Below, piece after piece: positions 7,373 through 17,142 of a stretch of 64,000 nucleotides of DNA (positions are counted from its first letter, which is position 1; each line of letters opens with the position of its first letter). The stretch comes from a virus. Below the pieces are notes generated by a model, which ran no database searches, was not told the DNA's origin, and worked only from the letters and a program-made list of their open reading frames with translations. The position numbers and the translations under genes are program-made. Where the stretch lies: positions 62,001 to 126,000 of IMG/VR virus record IMGVR_UViG_3300030419_005541. The stretch is one strand, 5' to 3'.

Positions 7373-10300
7373 ATTAAAATACATACATCACATATCTGAT
7401 ATTCAGATTAGAAATTTAAAAAGACATAAAGAATATAATGAAGTATTCGAAAGAACTTACAGAGAAATTGAGAAATACAAAGATGATGCTGTAGTTTACA
7501 TTGGTGGTGACATAGCACATAGTAAAACTGATATGAGTCCTGAGTTAATAAAAATGTTATCAGACTTATTTGTTAATCTTGCAGATATATGTCCTACAAT
7601 TTTAATTGCAGGTAATCACGATTGTAATTTAAATAATTTAAATCGTTTAGATGTACTGAGTCCTATTGTTGATAATTTAAAACATCCTAATTTACTTTAT
7701 TACAAGAAAGGTGGTATCTATCCTTATGCTGATGTTAACTTTGTTGTATGGGATGTTTGGGATAATCCTAAAAATTATTTACAAGCAAAAGATGTACCTG
7801 GTGACAATAAGATATTATTGTTTCACGGAACGGTTGATAAATCTGAAACTGATTTAGGATTCAAATTACCATCAGATGTTAAAATGTCTCAAATGAAAGG
7901 ATATGACCTTGTACTACTTGGTGATATTCACAAGAGACAATTTATGAATAAAGCAAAAACGATTGCATATTGTGGTTCATTAGTTCAACAAAATCACGGA
8001 GAAGAATTAGGTCATGGATATTTAAGATGGGATGTACCAACTCGTAAATCTACATACGTTGAGATACCAAATGATTATGGTTACTATACTTTAGATATTG
8101 ATAAAGGAAAAGTTCCTGATGTAACTGATATGCCTAAAAAAGCAAGATTGAGATTACGTGTAAAAGATACAACGAGTACTAATCTTAAAAAAGCTATGAA
8201 ACAGATTCGTGATAAATATGGTATCGAAGAGATGACCGTAACACGAACTGATAGATTATTGGCAGAAGATAAAGTTAGAAGTGACGTAATCAATATCGGT
8301 GATGTACACGATGAGAATTATCGTTTTTCTTTAATCGATGAATATCTAAAAAATAATTTTATGATTGACGATGATATGTCTGTAGGTGTTAGTAAGATAA
8401 ACAAATATTTACAAGACTATTTGAAGTCAAGTGATGTAACGAGAAATCTTAGATGGAAACTTAAAAAGTTTGAGTTTTCAAATATGTTTAGTTACGGTGA
8501 AAATAATTCTGTTGATTTTAGTAAGTTAAATGGTATAGTAGGATTATTTGCACTCAATGCTTCAGGTAAATCTTCTTTATTAGATGCTTTAACATTTTGT
8601 TTGTATGATAAATCAAGTAGAGCACCTCGAGCAAAAAATGTTTTGAATAATAAGAAAGAAACATTCCATTGTAAAGCAGAATTAGAAATTGATGGTAAAC
8701 CTTATTTTATTGAAAGAAAAGCAAAACTTATAAAAAGAACACAACACGTAAAAGTAGATGTTGACTTTTGGACCGTAGACGATGGTGGTGAAAAAGTAAG
8801 TTTAAATGATGAACAAAGAAGAACTACAGATGTTAATATCAGAAAATATATTGGTACTTATGATGATTTTATTTTGACTTCAATGTCACTTCAAAATAAC
8901 AATACCGTTTTTATTGATAAGACACAGAAAGAAAGAAAAGAGTTAATGGCACAATTTATGGGACTTGGTGTCTTTGATGAATTGTATGTTTTAGCAAATC
9001 AAGAAGTAAATGAAATACAAGCAATATTAAAAGAATTTGAAAAATCAGATTATGATGTAGAACTAAGTGATATTGAAAAAGAATCAAAACAATATAAAAA
9101 AGATTTAGTAGATGTTGAAAAAAATATTGTAGATTTAGAAAAAGATTTGACAGACAAAGAACAAGAGTTACTATCTTTTACTAAACAATTAAAAAATATC
9201 GATGAGACTTTAGACATAAAAGAATTAGAAAAAGAATATGAAAAAGTATCTGAGGAATTAGATTCAGTAGACGAAGAACACGCTGATGCAAATGATAAAA
9301 TAGAATGGGTAGATAACACTATTGATAATCTTGAATCTGATTTAGAAGATATTGGCGCAGATGATGTTGAAACACAATTCAATAAATTGTCTAATTTAAA
9401 ATCTCAAAAACACGAAATAAAAGTAGAAATAGATAAACTAAAAATAGATGTACAAAACAAACTTGACAAGATTAAAAAATTAGGTGATTTACAATATGAC
9501 CCTGATTGTGAATATTGTATGGATAATGTTTTTGTAAAAGATGCTATTAAGACTCAACAAGATTTACAAACTGATAAAGAAATTAGTGATGAGTTAGTTA
9601 AAAAGTTTGATGACGTAGAACAACAAATTGATAAACTTACAGAATACGAAGATAAAAAAGATTCTTTAGATAAGATTGTAATTGAACTTAATCAATTTAG
9701 AGATTCATCAAAAGATTTAGAAAACAAAGTTTCTATTTTATCAGAAAGAATAACATCTCTTTCAGGTGCAAAAGAAGTATTAGATGAGAAGATTGAAAAG
9801 TATTACAAACTTGAAAGTGATATGGTTTTTAATGAAAAGATAAATGATAAGATTGAAGATGCAGAAAATGATTTAGCTAATTGGAGAAAAAGTATAAAAA
9901 TACTTTTATCAGGTAAGTCTGATATGGTAAGTGCTATTGCACGTTTAGATTCTAAGAAAGAAACAATCGATGAAAATATTAAGAAGATAAAAAAATTAGA
10001 ATCAAGATACTCTGCATATAAATATTTTATCGAAGCAGTACAAAGAGATGGTGTTCCTTATGAATTAATTTCAAAAGCATTACCTGTCGTTGAAGGTGCT
10101 GTTAATGACATACTTGCACAAATTGTTGATTTTCAAATCTTATTTGAAATGGATGGTAAAAATATTAATTGTCACATTGTATATGATGAAGATAATGTGT
10201 GGCCATTAGAACTATCATCCGGTATGGAAAGATTTATATCATCACTTGCTATTCGTGTTGGATTGATAAATGTATCTAATCTACCCGCATCAGACTTCCT

Positions 10301-10487
10301 TGCTATCGATGAAGGTTGGGGAACAATGGATAGTGAGAATTTAAACTCAGTATATAATTTATTTCAATTCTTAAAATCACAATTCAAATTTACTATGATT
10401 ATCTCACATATAGACACTATGAGAGATGCAGTTGATACATTACTCGATATTAAAAAAGTAGACGGATTTAGTTCAGTTTCTTCATAG
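7365..10487 (+). CDS. single-chain Mre11/Rad50 recombination nuclease (gp47-gp46 fusion)
   Basis: This 1040-residue protein joins two subunits that are separate in T4. Residues 1 to about 350 are a gp47/SbcD metallophosphoesterase: HISDIQI, YIGGDIAHS, AGNHDC and LGDIHKR are the metal-binding motifs. From about residue 365 it is gp46/SbcC-like. It has Walker A LNASGKSS (about 400-407), long coiled coils and a zinc hook CEYC (about 714-717). A signature LSSGMERF (about 951) and Walker B FLAIDEGW (about 980) complete the ATPase. The role is processing DNA ends for recombination-dependent replication. The reading frame is continuous with no internal stop, so this is a genuine fusion rather than overlapping genes. 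Confidence 0.9.
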   Translation: MDKLKYIHHISDIQIRNLKRHKEYNEVFERTYREIEKYKDDAVVYIGGDIAHSKTDMSPELIKMLSDLFVNLADICPTILIAGNHDCNLNNLNRLDVLSPIVDNLKHPNLLYYKKGGIYPYADVNFVVWDVWDNPKNYLQAKDVPGDNKILLFHGTVDKSETDLGFKLPSDVKMSQMKGYDLVLLGDIHKRQFMNKAKTIAYCGSLVQQNHGEELGHGYLRWDVPTRKSTYVEIPNDYGYYTLDIDKGKVPDVTDMPKKARLRLRVKDTTSTNLKKAMKQIRDKYGIEEMTVTRTDRLLAEDKVRSDVINIGDVHDENYRFSLIDEYLKNNFMIDDDMSVGVSKINKYLQDYLKSSDVTRNLRWKLKKFEFSNMFSYGENNSVDFSKLNGIVGLFALNASGKSSLLDALTFCLYDKSSRAPRAKNVLNNKKETFHCKAELEIDGKPYFIERKAKLIKRTQHVKVDVDFWTVDDGGEKVSLNDEQRRTTDVNIRKYIGTYDDFILTSMSLQNNNTVFIDKTQKERKELMAQFMGLGVFDELYVLANQEVNEIQAILKEFEKSDYDVELSDIEKESKQYKKDLVDVEKNIVDLEKDLTDKEQELLSFTKQLKNIDETLDIKELEKEYEKVSEELDSVDEEHADANDKIEWVDNTIDNLESDLEDIGADDVETQFNKLSNLKSQKHEIKVEIDKLKIDVQNKLDKIKKLGDLQYDPDCEYCMDNVFVKDAIKTQQDLQTDKEISDELVKKFDDVEQQIDKLTEYEDKKDSLDKIVIELNQFRDSSKDLENKVSILSERITSLSGAKEVLDEKIEKYYKLESDMVFNEKINDKIEDAENDLANWRKSIKILLSGKSDMVSAIARLDSKKETIDENIKKIKKLESRYSAYKYFIEAVQRDGVPYELISKALPVVEGAVNDILAQIVDFQILFEMDGKNINCHIVYDEDNVWPLELSSGMERFISSLAIRVGLINVSNLPASDFLAIDEGWGTMDSENLNSVYNLFQFLKSQFKFTMIISHIDTMRDAVDTLLDIKKVDGFSSVSS

Positions 10488-10489
10488 CC

Positions 10490-10502
10490 TTATATTTATA
10501 TA
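10490..10502 (+). promoter_or_regulatory. candidate promoter motif (TATTTATA type)
   Basis: TTATATTTATATA lies just after the recombinase stop and about 40 bases before the giant fibre start. The same core recurs upstream of other transcription-unit heads in this window. No mapped transcript supports it. Confidence 0.4.
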
Positions 10503-10542
10503 AAACGAAGAGTACCTTTCGGGAGGAAAACGTTTAGATATT

Positions 10543-13500
10543 ATGGCCATTAAAAGAAGAAAAAATAAATTACAAGACCTCGCCGCTTCAGGCATAGTAA
10601 CAAATAGAGTATCAGGTTCTATACCATTTGAGTATGAAGGACCAAATTCACCTTTATTTACAATATCTGAAATACCTCCTTCTGTACCTCAAGGTAAATC
10701 ATCATTTCTTATAGCAGGTACCGAATTACTAAAAAATAGTATAGAAGTCAAGATAGAAATTATTGATAGTGAAGGTGGTGTTATCTACACCGAACCTGTT
10801 GCTAATTATCTTGAAGGTAATGCACGTAGAGTTTCAATAGAAGTCTATGATGATACACCGCCTGGTCCTGCAAATCTTTATGTTTTAGCACAAGTAGACC
10901 CTGAAGAATGGGAAGACGAAACAGGTACAGATGTAACAAATTTTCCATCACCAAGACCTTTACGAGCAAAAGGTAAACGAAGAAAGAAAAGAAGAAGAGA
11001 CAGAGAAAAACGTAAACAAATGAGAGGGATGCCTCGATTTGATGTACCAAGAAGAGGAGGCGGAGGTAGATTTTTTGTAAATCCTAATTTTAGACCACCA
11101 CCAGGAAACGATACAAGATTTAGAAGGAGAAGAGGCAGAAGAAGACGAGGTACGACTTCTGATATTTCAGACCAATATAATTTTATACAAAAAGTACAAA
11201 TGCAAATTGTACCGACTGCTACTAATACAGAAAAGATTTTATTTTATCAAGAACCGAGACTTAGAGTATTTGAAGCATTTAAACCATTTGTATCTAATAT
11301 AGCACCTTCTGCTTCTATAACATCAACAGGTTTTGGTATTACAGGAACGGTTATACAAGATACACAAGGTTCAGCTGCTGCTTCTTCGCTCGATACTTTT
11401 GGCGCGGCTATAAATACCTTTCGTAAAAAACGAAAGTTTAGAAAGTTTGCAGTTAAAGGTGGTTTAAGTAAACGTAAAAGAATAACAAGAAGAGCTTCAC
11501 CTGAAGTAGATAACTATTCTCTTAATGTAGGAAATAATTTTAATTTTACTTCAGAACACGTAGGAGCAGATTTAACTTTAACAAGTATTTCTGTTGACCA
11601 AAATGAATTTCCCGCATCAAGATTTAAAGCAGATAGTTCAGGTACAGAAGTAGCTAATTCTACAGCTTCATTTGAAGTACGAAAAGTAAAAAATAGTTTT
11701 ACTATAATACCTGATAAATCTTTTCAATTATTTGATAATCAATTATCACAACTTGTTGACGCACCATTAACAAACGCTTCGTTTAGTTTAGAATTTCCAA
11801 ATCCTGTAACACAATCAATATCTATTACTAACTTTAGAAGTTATGCAGATGTACGTGTTTCAAACATAAGAACTTTTTCAGGTGATGTTTTTAGAGCAAA
11901 GATTTATAGAAAGTCTGAAGAAAGTATAAGTGACTATGAATTATTTGCAGATTTACCATTAGAATCTTCTGAGTTACTTTTAAATAAGAATGAAGGTACA
12001 GGTCTTGAAAGAACAGGATATTTTGTAACACAATCAGACGCAGTTGATTATTGGGAGGTTAGTCAAAGTTACCAAGGACTAACAGGTCTTGCCGCTACCG
12101 CATCTGCTAAATATGATATAGATAAAATAATGGATGCTATTCATATTTCAGGTTCTAACTATGAAGAAAATGATTTTGTAAAATTTACACTTAAAAAATC
12201 ACATTCGTTTATTCTTGAAAAAGATGTTGATTATGATTTCTCTGCAGAAATATATGGTATAGCTAAACCAAAAATTGTAACACCGGAAGAAGGACCTGCT
12301 GTAACAAAGAGTATGGCAGAAATGGAAGTTTTTATAAGTGGTTCTAATATTCCTGCACAACAAGGAAACGAACCATTTGGTGCTAAAATTGGTGCGCTAA
12401 GAATTAATGATGGTTCTTTAGAAAAAGATTTTGGAATAGTTACAGGTGATTTTGAATCAACTGCAAATAGTTCAAATTGTATTATAACATTTAAAGTAAA
12501 TGCGGGTCAATTTTATTTATCTGATTTAAGTATAAGACCTGCAACTGAAACAGGTTTCTCTCCTGACTTATTTACGTTTCAAGCACCGATGCCTGAAAAC
12601 GAACAACGACCTGAAACATATGAATTTTTAGCAGAGTTCTATGATGTAAATAATAATCAAGCAGACGCTTTTGCATTTACACCATCAGGTTCAGTATTTC
12701 AAGGTAGTAATATGGTTATTGGTGGTGGCGATAACGTTATGGAAAGTAACTTATTCATTGGAGGAGAAACTACTGCGAGTGGTATGCACTTAGGTGGTGT
12801 TAAATCAACGGTACCTGAACAAGGTGGAGTATCAGGCGCTGAAGGTTCTGCATTTATGCGTTCAGTTGGTTACACAGGATTCACAAGTGCATCAGTAGCA
12901 GGTAAAGGCGGTAAGCCTGGTTTTATGTTCTATAGTGGTTCTATATTACCGAGTAGTGGCGATAACTATAAAGGTGTGGGACTTGAGTTAGTTGGTGAAA
13001 GTGGTTCATTACGATTTGGTACAAATCCAAGTAGATTTGAAGTTAAAGCAGATGCGTTCTTTGTTGGAAGACGACATCAAGATTCTTCAACAGGTATAGG
13101 ACAATTTATATCAGGTGCGCTTGGTAACGTAGAAATAAGTTCAAGTAACTTTCATTTAACACGAGCCGGTGATGTTACGATGCAAGGAACTATAACTGCT
13201 ACCGCAGGTGCTATAGGTGGTTTTGGTATTTCTGCACAAACGATAAGTAGTTCTAATAATAATTTAATATTAAGAAGTACAGGAGAAATAACAGGTTCAG
13301 AAGTTTTATTTACAGGCGGTAAGATAGCTTCGTTTGAAATATCTGATAGCGTATTAAAAAACGGAAATAATTTTTTTATAAGTGGTTCTGCTACAGGAAA
13401 TAAATTTTTCATATCATCATCAAACTTTAATGTTAAAGCAAGTGGTGATGTAACAGGTTCAAACGTTTTATTTGAAGGCGGTACGATTGGTGGACTCACA

Positions 13501-16500
13501 ATAGCAGGTGATAATTTATCTGCAGGTACAAGTTATAAAATTTCTTCTTCTCAAGATGTTAATGATGACGTTTCATTTATATCATCTTCTGAATTTAAAG
13601 TTTCTGCAGATGGTAGAATAACAGGTTCACAAGTTAAGTTTGATGGCGGAACTATAGCAGGATGGAATATAAACTCAGACAATTTACAAGGTGGTAGTTT
13701 AATTCTTAGTAAAGATGGTTCTATGCGTTCTTCAAATTATGTTACTGATTTTTCAGGTTGGATAATATCTGCTGAAGATAATGGATTTGCAGAATTTGAA
13801 AACGTTAAAGTAAGAGGTACACTCGCAACAACTACATTTGAAAAAGAAACCGTAAATGCTGTTGGTGGACAATTATTTGTAGCTAATTCTACTACTATAA
13901 CAGGTTCAGCAGTAGGAGCTTCTGACACTACAATGAGTGTTGAGAATATGTCCGGATTTGCTAATGGTGAAGTTTTAATTGCAAAGAAAGTAACTAATAC
14001 AGGATTTACTACAGAGTACATAAAAGTTAATAGTGCTTCTTTTGATGGTGATGTATCTAAAGATGAATTTTATGGTAGAATTATGGTTGACAGAGGTATT
14101 GGTCAATCACCACCCGCAGGAACTGATAGTGGTTCAGTAGGTGATACACCAGGAGCCGGAGTAGCTTATGAACCAGGTCAAGTATTAGCATCAACAGGAA
14201 AAATAGGTACAGGATACATACGAATAAATGCTAATCCAAATAATTCAGCTACTCCATATATTGATATAGTAGAAAGAACAGGTTCAGGTCCTTATGATGT
14301 TGAGTTAAAAGCAAGACTCGGTGACTTGAGTGGTGTAGCAGGTACACGAAATGTTCCTCTAAACTTTGATGGTTTTGGATTGATGAGTGAAGTTGCTTTC
14401 TTATCAGGTTCTCAAATAAAATTAGAAGCACCTGCATTTATACTTGGTGACCAAAATAAAACTTTTGTAAGTGGTTCTGAAGGTAACATAGAAATAAGTT
14501 CATCTGCATTTCATTTGAAACAAGATGGTCAATTATTATTTGGAGATAAAGCCGGAAACAAATACATTGAATGGGATAATTCAAATCTTGTCGTTAGAGG
14601 AGATTTATCAGTAGATAATATACAAACACCTGCGCAAATAGAAAATTCACCGTCTACATTAGCAAATGCGTCTGCTTCTATTACATCACAAGGTTTTGCA
14701 AAATTTGCTTCAGCATCAATAGCAGGATTTGAAATTTCACCAACAGAGATAGCTTCTTCAAATCAAAATATTAGAATGAAAGCCGCAGGAAATATGACAG
14801 CATCTGCAGTTGATGTTAAAGGTGATATAAAAGCAAACACAGGATTTTTGCAAGACATATCTGTTTCAGGTGTAAGAATACCTCCTGAAAATGAGACTAC
14901 AGAATTAAGACACGATTTCAGCCAAGCCGCATCTGCAGAAAATTTTGGACCACGTTCTTCATCTCTCGGAAATGTACACGATGATGTTGCAACAGGTAGA
15001 CCATATGCTGTTGAAAATTGGTGGAGCGGAGATGACACAACAGCGCAAGGAGGAGACGGAACTACAAGATTGATTCCAAACACTACAGGAAGACCGCACG
15101 AAGATTTTTCTAATTGGGGTTGGAAATTTAAATTATGTAGATATACGAATAAAAGCATCGCGGGCGCTATAGGCTCAGATAGCAATGCGAATGACCCGGG
15201 TTGGGAATTATTAGAATCTGTGCAACAGAGTGGCGCATATAAATGGTCTGAATTAAATGATTTAGGTTTTAGTCTATCTTGGGGCCACACATTAGCATCA
15301 CCCGGATATGACGGCCCAAAAGATGAAGCCGGAAACACCGTTTCATCAGTAGGGATAGCATATTATCCCCAAGACAGGTACCCAGGTCCAACAGATAGTG
15401 CAGTTTGGAATAAATCTACAGGTGTGTCAAACGTTAATCATCGTATACCTCCTATAGTAGGCGGTACAGCTACATCTTTATTTGACCCTGAATCAAGATT
15501 TGTAGGATTTGATAATTATCCACAAAATAGTTTTAATATTCATCCTGATTCAGGTAGTTCAAACTTTTCACCTGTATTCTGTTTCTATACAGGAAGTGGA
15601 CTCATATCTACATATCTCGACCAAGATGGCGGAAATCAAATCATAGCTAACGGTGATTTAGGTACCGGCGGTACAACTCACGATGCTATACATCATTGTA
15701 CTTTTATAAGTCCGATGATAGAACAACAAGAATTTCTATCTGATGGGGCGACTATAGAATTGCACGGAGCTCCTTTAATAAAATATACAGGTGTTTCTAA
15801 CGTCAGTACTATGACACGAGACCAATATGAAAGATACATAGCTACCTCTGAAGTAACGTTTGAAATGCTAATTGTAGAAAGAATATATACAGGTTCCGGT
15901 TATACGGCCCATAAGAGGGGTATTGTTTCAAAGCCACTTTTACCAAACTCTTATCAGTATTCTGATGGAGATACAGCAGACCATTGGTCCGGTCAAACAT
16001 CAGGTCATCTATTTTTTGGATGGACTAAGCTAAGTATGGATTTAACTGAAATTTTAAAAACCGAATTTACCTCCAATAGTAATAGATTTCAAATAGTTAT
16101 TAATTTTTCATTTGAATTTGATAAAGGTCCTATGCAAGATGCAGGTTATGCTTGGGATAATTTACCTAACGGACTCAAAGGTTTCGCTATGTCGGAACTC
16201 AGAATTACAAAAAATGTAAATACTTCTACTTCTTGGGAGATAGCTAATGTAAAAGGCGCTAATTCTGTATCAGCAGGAAATTCTATTCATCTTGGAACTG
16301 ATGATAGCTCCGGATTTAACTTTAGAGCATACTATTCTACAAAAGGGAATCCTTCAACAAGTAAATATTTTAACATCACCTCAGGTGGTTCATCTACAAC
16401 AATAGGTAGTGAGAATATGGTAGCAGGAAGCTCAACCGGACAAGTATACCACAATGATGTAGCTAGGATTCTCTTTTCACCAAACGGCAATCCTGATTTA

Positions 16501-17142
16501 GGTTCCTATAGATGGTCATTGTCTGCAATCCAAAACTCTGGTATGATTCGATGGCAAGGACCTCATACTCATACCAATCCAAGTTCCGTAAATGATTATC
16601 TCACTTTTATAACAGCAGATTATCCGGTATATGTAAATTCTGCAAAAGGCGCAACTTATGTTAATGCACAAATGGCAGATTTAGATTTTATAGCCAGCGG
16701 GGATGGAGAGCGATTTCTTTTAAATGTTGATGCTTCAACAGATAGAGTTGGAATAAAAACTGAAGAACCTGCGTATGTATTAGATGTAACAGGTGCTATA
16801 CGGGCTACGGCAAATATCACAGCATATTCAGATATAAGAATAAAAGAAAATATAAGACCAATCGAAGATGCGTTGTTTAAAGTTACTCAACTCGAAGGTG
16901 TAACTTATGATAGAAAAGATGAAGATGAGATAGAAGATATTAACGGTAAACAAATGGGTTTAATAGCACAACAAGTAGAACCTATTGTACCTGAAGTTGT
17001 TGAAATTGATAAAGAAGGTATGTATAATCTAAGTTATGGAAATTTAGCCGGACTATTTGTAGAATCCATAAAAGAATTAAAACAAGAAGTAGATGATTTG
17101 AAGAAAGAAATTCAGGAGTTAAAGAATGGCAATTCCAAGTAG
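10543..17142 (+). CDS. giant tail fibre / adhesin with C-terminal S74 intramolecular chaperone
   Basis: This is a 2199-residue protein. Residues 1-130 form a beta-rich N-terminal domain (NYLEGNARRVSIEVYDDT). Residues about 141-205 are extremely Arg/Lys-rich. The middle has tandem beta modules such as TGSQVKFDGGTIAGWNINSD, repeated three times near 900-1060. Residues about 1450-2080 (HDFSQAAS onward) look unrelated, richer in Trp and Gly and less AT-rich in DNA. The end is a peptidase S74 chaperone domain: SDIRIKENIRPIEDAL, then GLIAQQVEPIVPEVV and a coiled coil. S74 domains trimerise fibres and usually self-cleave. The likely role is host recognition. GGGAGG lies unusually far (about 17 bases) from the ATG. 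The 3' end overlaps the Hint gene by 17 bases. Confidence 0.85.
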   Translation: MAIKRRKNKLQDLAASGIVTNRVSGSIPFEYEGPNSPLFTISEIPPSVPQGKSSFLIAGTELLKNSIEVKIEIIDSEGGVIYTEPVANYLEGNARRVSIEVYDDTPPGPANLYVLAQVDPEEWEDETGTDVTNFPSPRPLRAKGKRRKKRRRDREKRKQMRGMPRFDVPRRGGGGRFFVNPNFRPPPGNDTRFRRRRGRRRRGTTSDISDQYNFIQKVQMQIVPTATNTEKILFYQEPRLRVFEAFKPFVSNIAPSASITSTGFGITGTVIQDTQGSAAASSLDTFGAAINTFRKKRKFRKFAVKGGLSKRKRITRRASPEVDNYSLNVGNNFNFTSEHVGADLTLTSISVDQNEFPASRFKADSSGTEVANSTASFEVRKVKNSFTIIPDKSFQLFDNQLSQLVDAPLTNASFSLEFPNPVTQSISITNFRSYADVRVSNIRTFSGDVFRAKIYRKSEESISDYELFADLPLESSELLLNKNEGTGLERTGYFVTQSDAVDYWEVSQSYQGLTGLAATASAKYDIDKIMDAIHISGSNYEENDFVKFTLKKSHSFILEKDVDYDFSAEIYGIAKPKIVTPEEGPAVTKSMAEMEVFISGSNIPAQQGNEPFGAKIGALRINDGSLEKDFGIVTGDFESTANSSNCIITFKVNAGQFYLSDLSIRPATETGFSPDLFTFQAPMPENEQRPETYEFLAEFYDVNNNQADAFAFTPSGSVFQGSNMVIGGGDNVMESNLFIGGETTASGMHLGGVKSTVPEQGGVSGAEGSAFMRSVGYTGFTSASVAGKGGKPGFMFYSGSILPSSGDNYKGVGLELVGESGSLRFGTNPSRFEVKADAFFVGRRHQDSSTGIGQFISGALGNVEISSSNFHLTRAGDVTMQGTITATAGAIGGFGISAQTISSSNNNLILRSTGEITGSEVLFTGGKIASFEISDSVLKNGNNFFISGSATGNKFFISSSNFNVKASGDVTGSNVLFEGGTIGGLTIAGDNLSAGTSYKISSSQDVNDDVSFISSSEFKVSADGRITGSQVKFDGGTIAGWNINSDNLQGGSLILSKDGSMRSSNYVTDFSGWIISAEDNGFAEFENVKVRGTLATTTFEKETVNAVGGQLFVANSTTITGSAVGASDTTMSVENMSGFANGEVLIAKKVTNTGFTTEYIKVNSASFDGDVSKDEFYGRIMVDRGIGQSPPAGTDSGSVGDTPGAGVAYEPGQVLASTGKIGTGYIRINANPNNSATPYIDIVERTGSGPYDVELKARLGDLSGVAGTRNVPLNFDGFGLMSEVAFLSGSQIKLEAPAFILGDQNKTFVSGSEGNIEISSSAFHLKQDGQLLFGDKAGNKYIEWDNSNLVVRGDLSVDNIQTPAQIENSPSTLANASASITSQGFAKFASASIAGFEISPTEIASSNQNIRMKAAGNMTASAVDVKGDIKANTGFLQDISVSGVRIPPENETTELRHDFSQAASAENFGPRSSSLGNVHDDVATGRPYAVENWWSGDDTTAQGGDGTTRLIPNTTGRPHEDFSNWGWKFKLCRYTNKSIAGAIGSDSNANDPGWELLESVQQSGAYKWSELNDLGFSLSWGHTLASPGYDGPKDEAGNTVSSVGIAYYPQDRYPGPTDSAVWNKSTGVSNVNHRIPPIVGGTATSLFDPESRFVGFDNYPQNSFNIHPDSGSSNFSPVFCFYTGSGLISTYLDQDGGNQIIANGDLGTGGTTHDAIHHCTFISPMIEQQEFLSDGATIELHGAPLIKYTGVSNVSTMTRDQYERYIATSEVTFEMLIVERIYTGSGYTAHKRGIVSKPLLPNSYQYSDGDTADHWSGQTSGHLFFGWTKLSMDLTEILKTEFTSNSNRFQIVINFSFEFDKGPMQDAGYAWDNLPNGLKGFAMSELRITKNVNTSTSWEIANVKGANSVSAGNSIHLGTDDSSGFNFRAYYSTKGNPSTSKYFNITSGGSSTTIGSENMVAGSSTGQVYHNDVARILFSPNGNPDLGSYRWSLSAIQNSGMIRWQGPHTHTNPSSVNDYLTFITADYPVYVNSAKGATYVNAQMADLDFIASGDGERFLLNVDASTDRVGIKTEEPAYVLDVTGAIRATANITAYSDIRIKENIRPIEDALFKVTQLEGVTYDRKDEDEIEDINGKQMGLIAQQVEPIVPEVVEIDKEGMYNLSYGNLAGLFVESIKELKQEVDDLKKEIQELKNGNSK

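Noticed and set aside
14763-15338. Minus-strand open frame of 191 codons inside the giant fibre.
   Set aside because: It lies wholly opposite a convincing plus-strand gene, has no domain pattern, and all other genes are on the plus strand.
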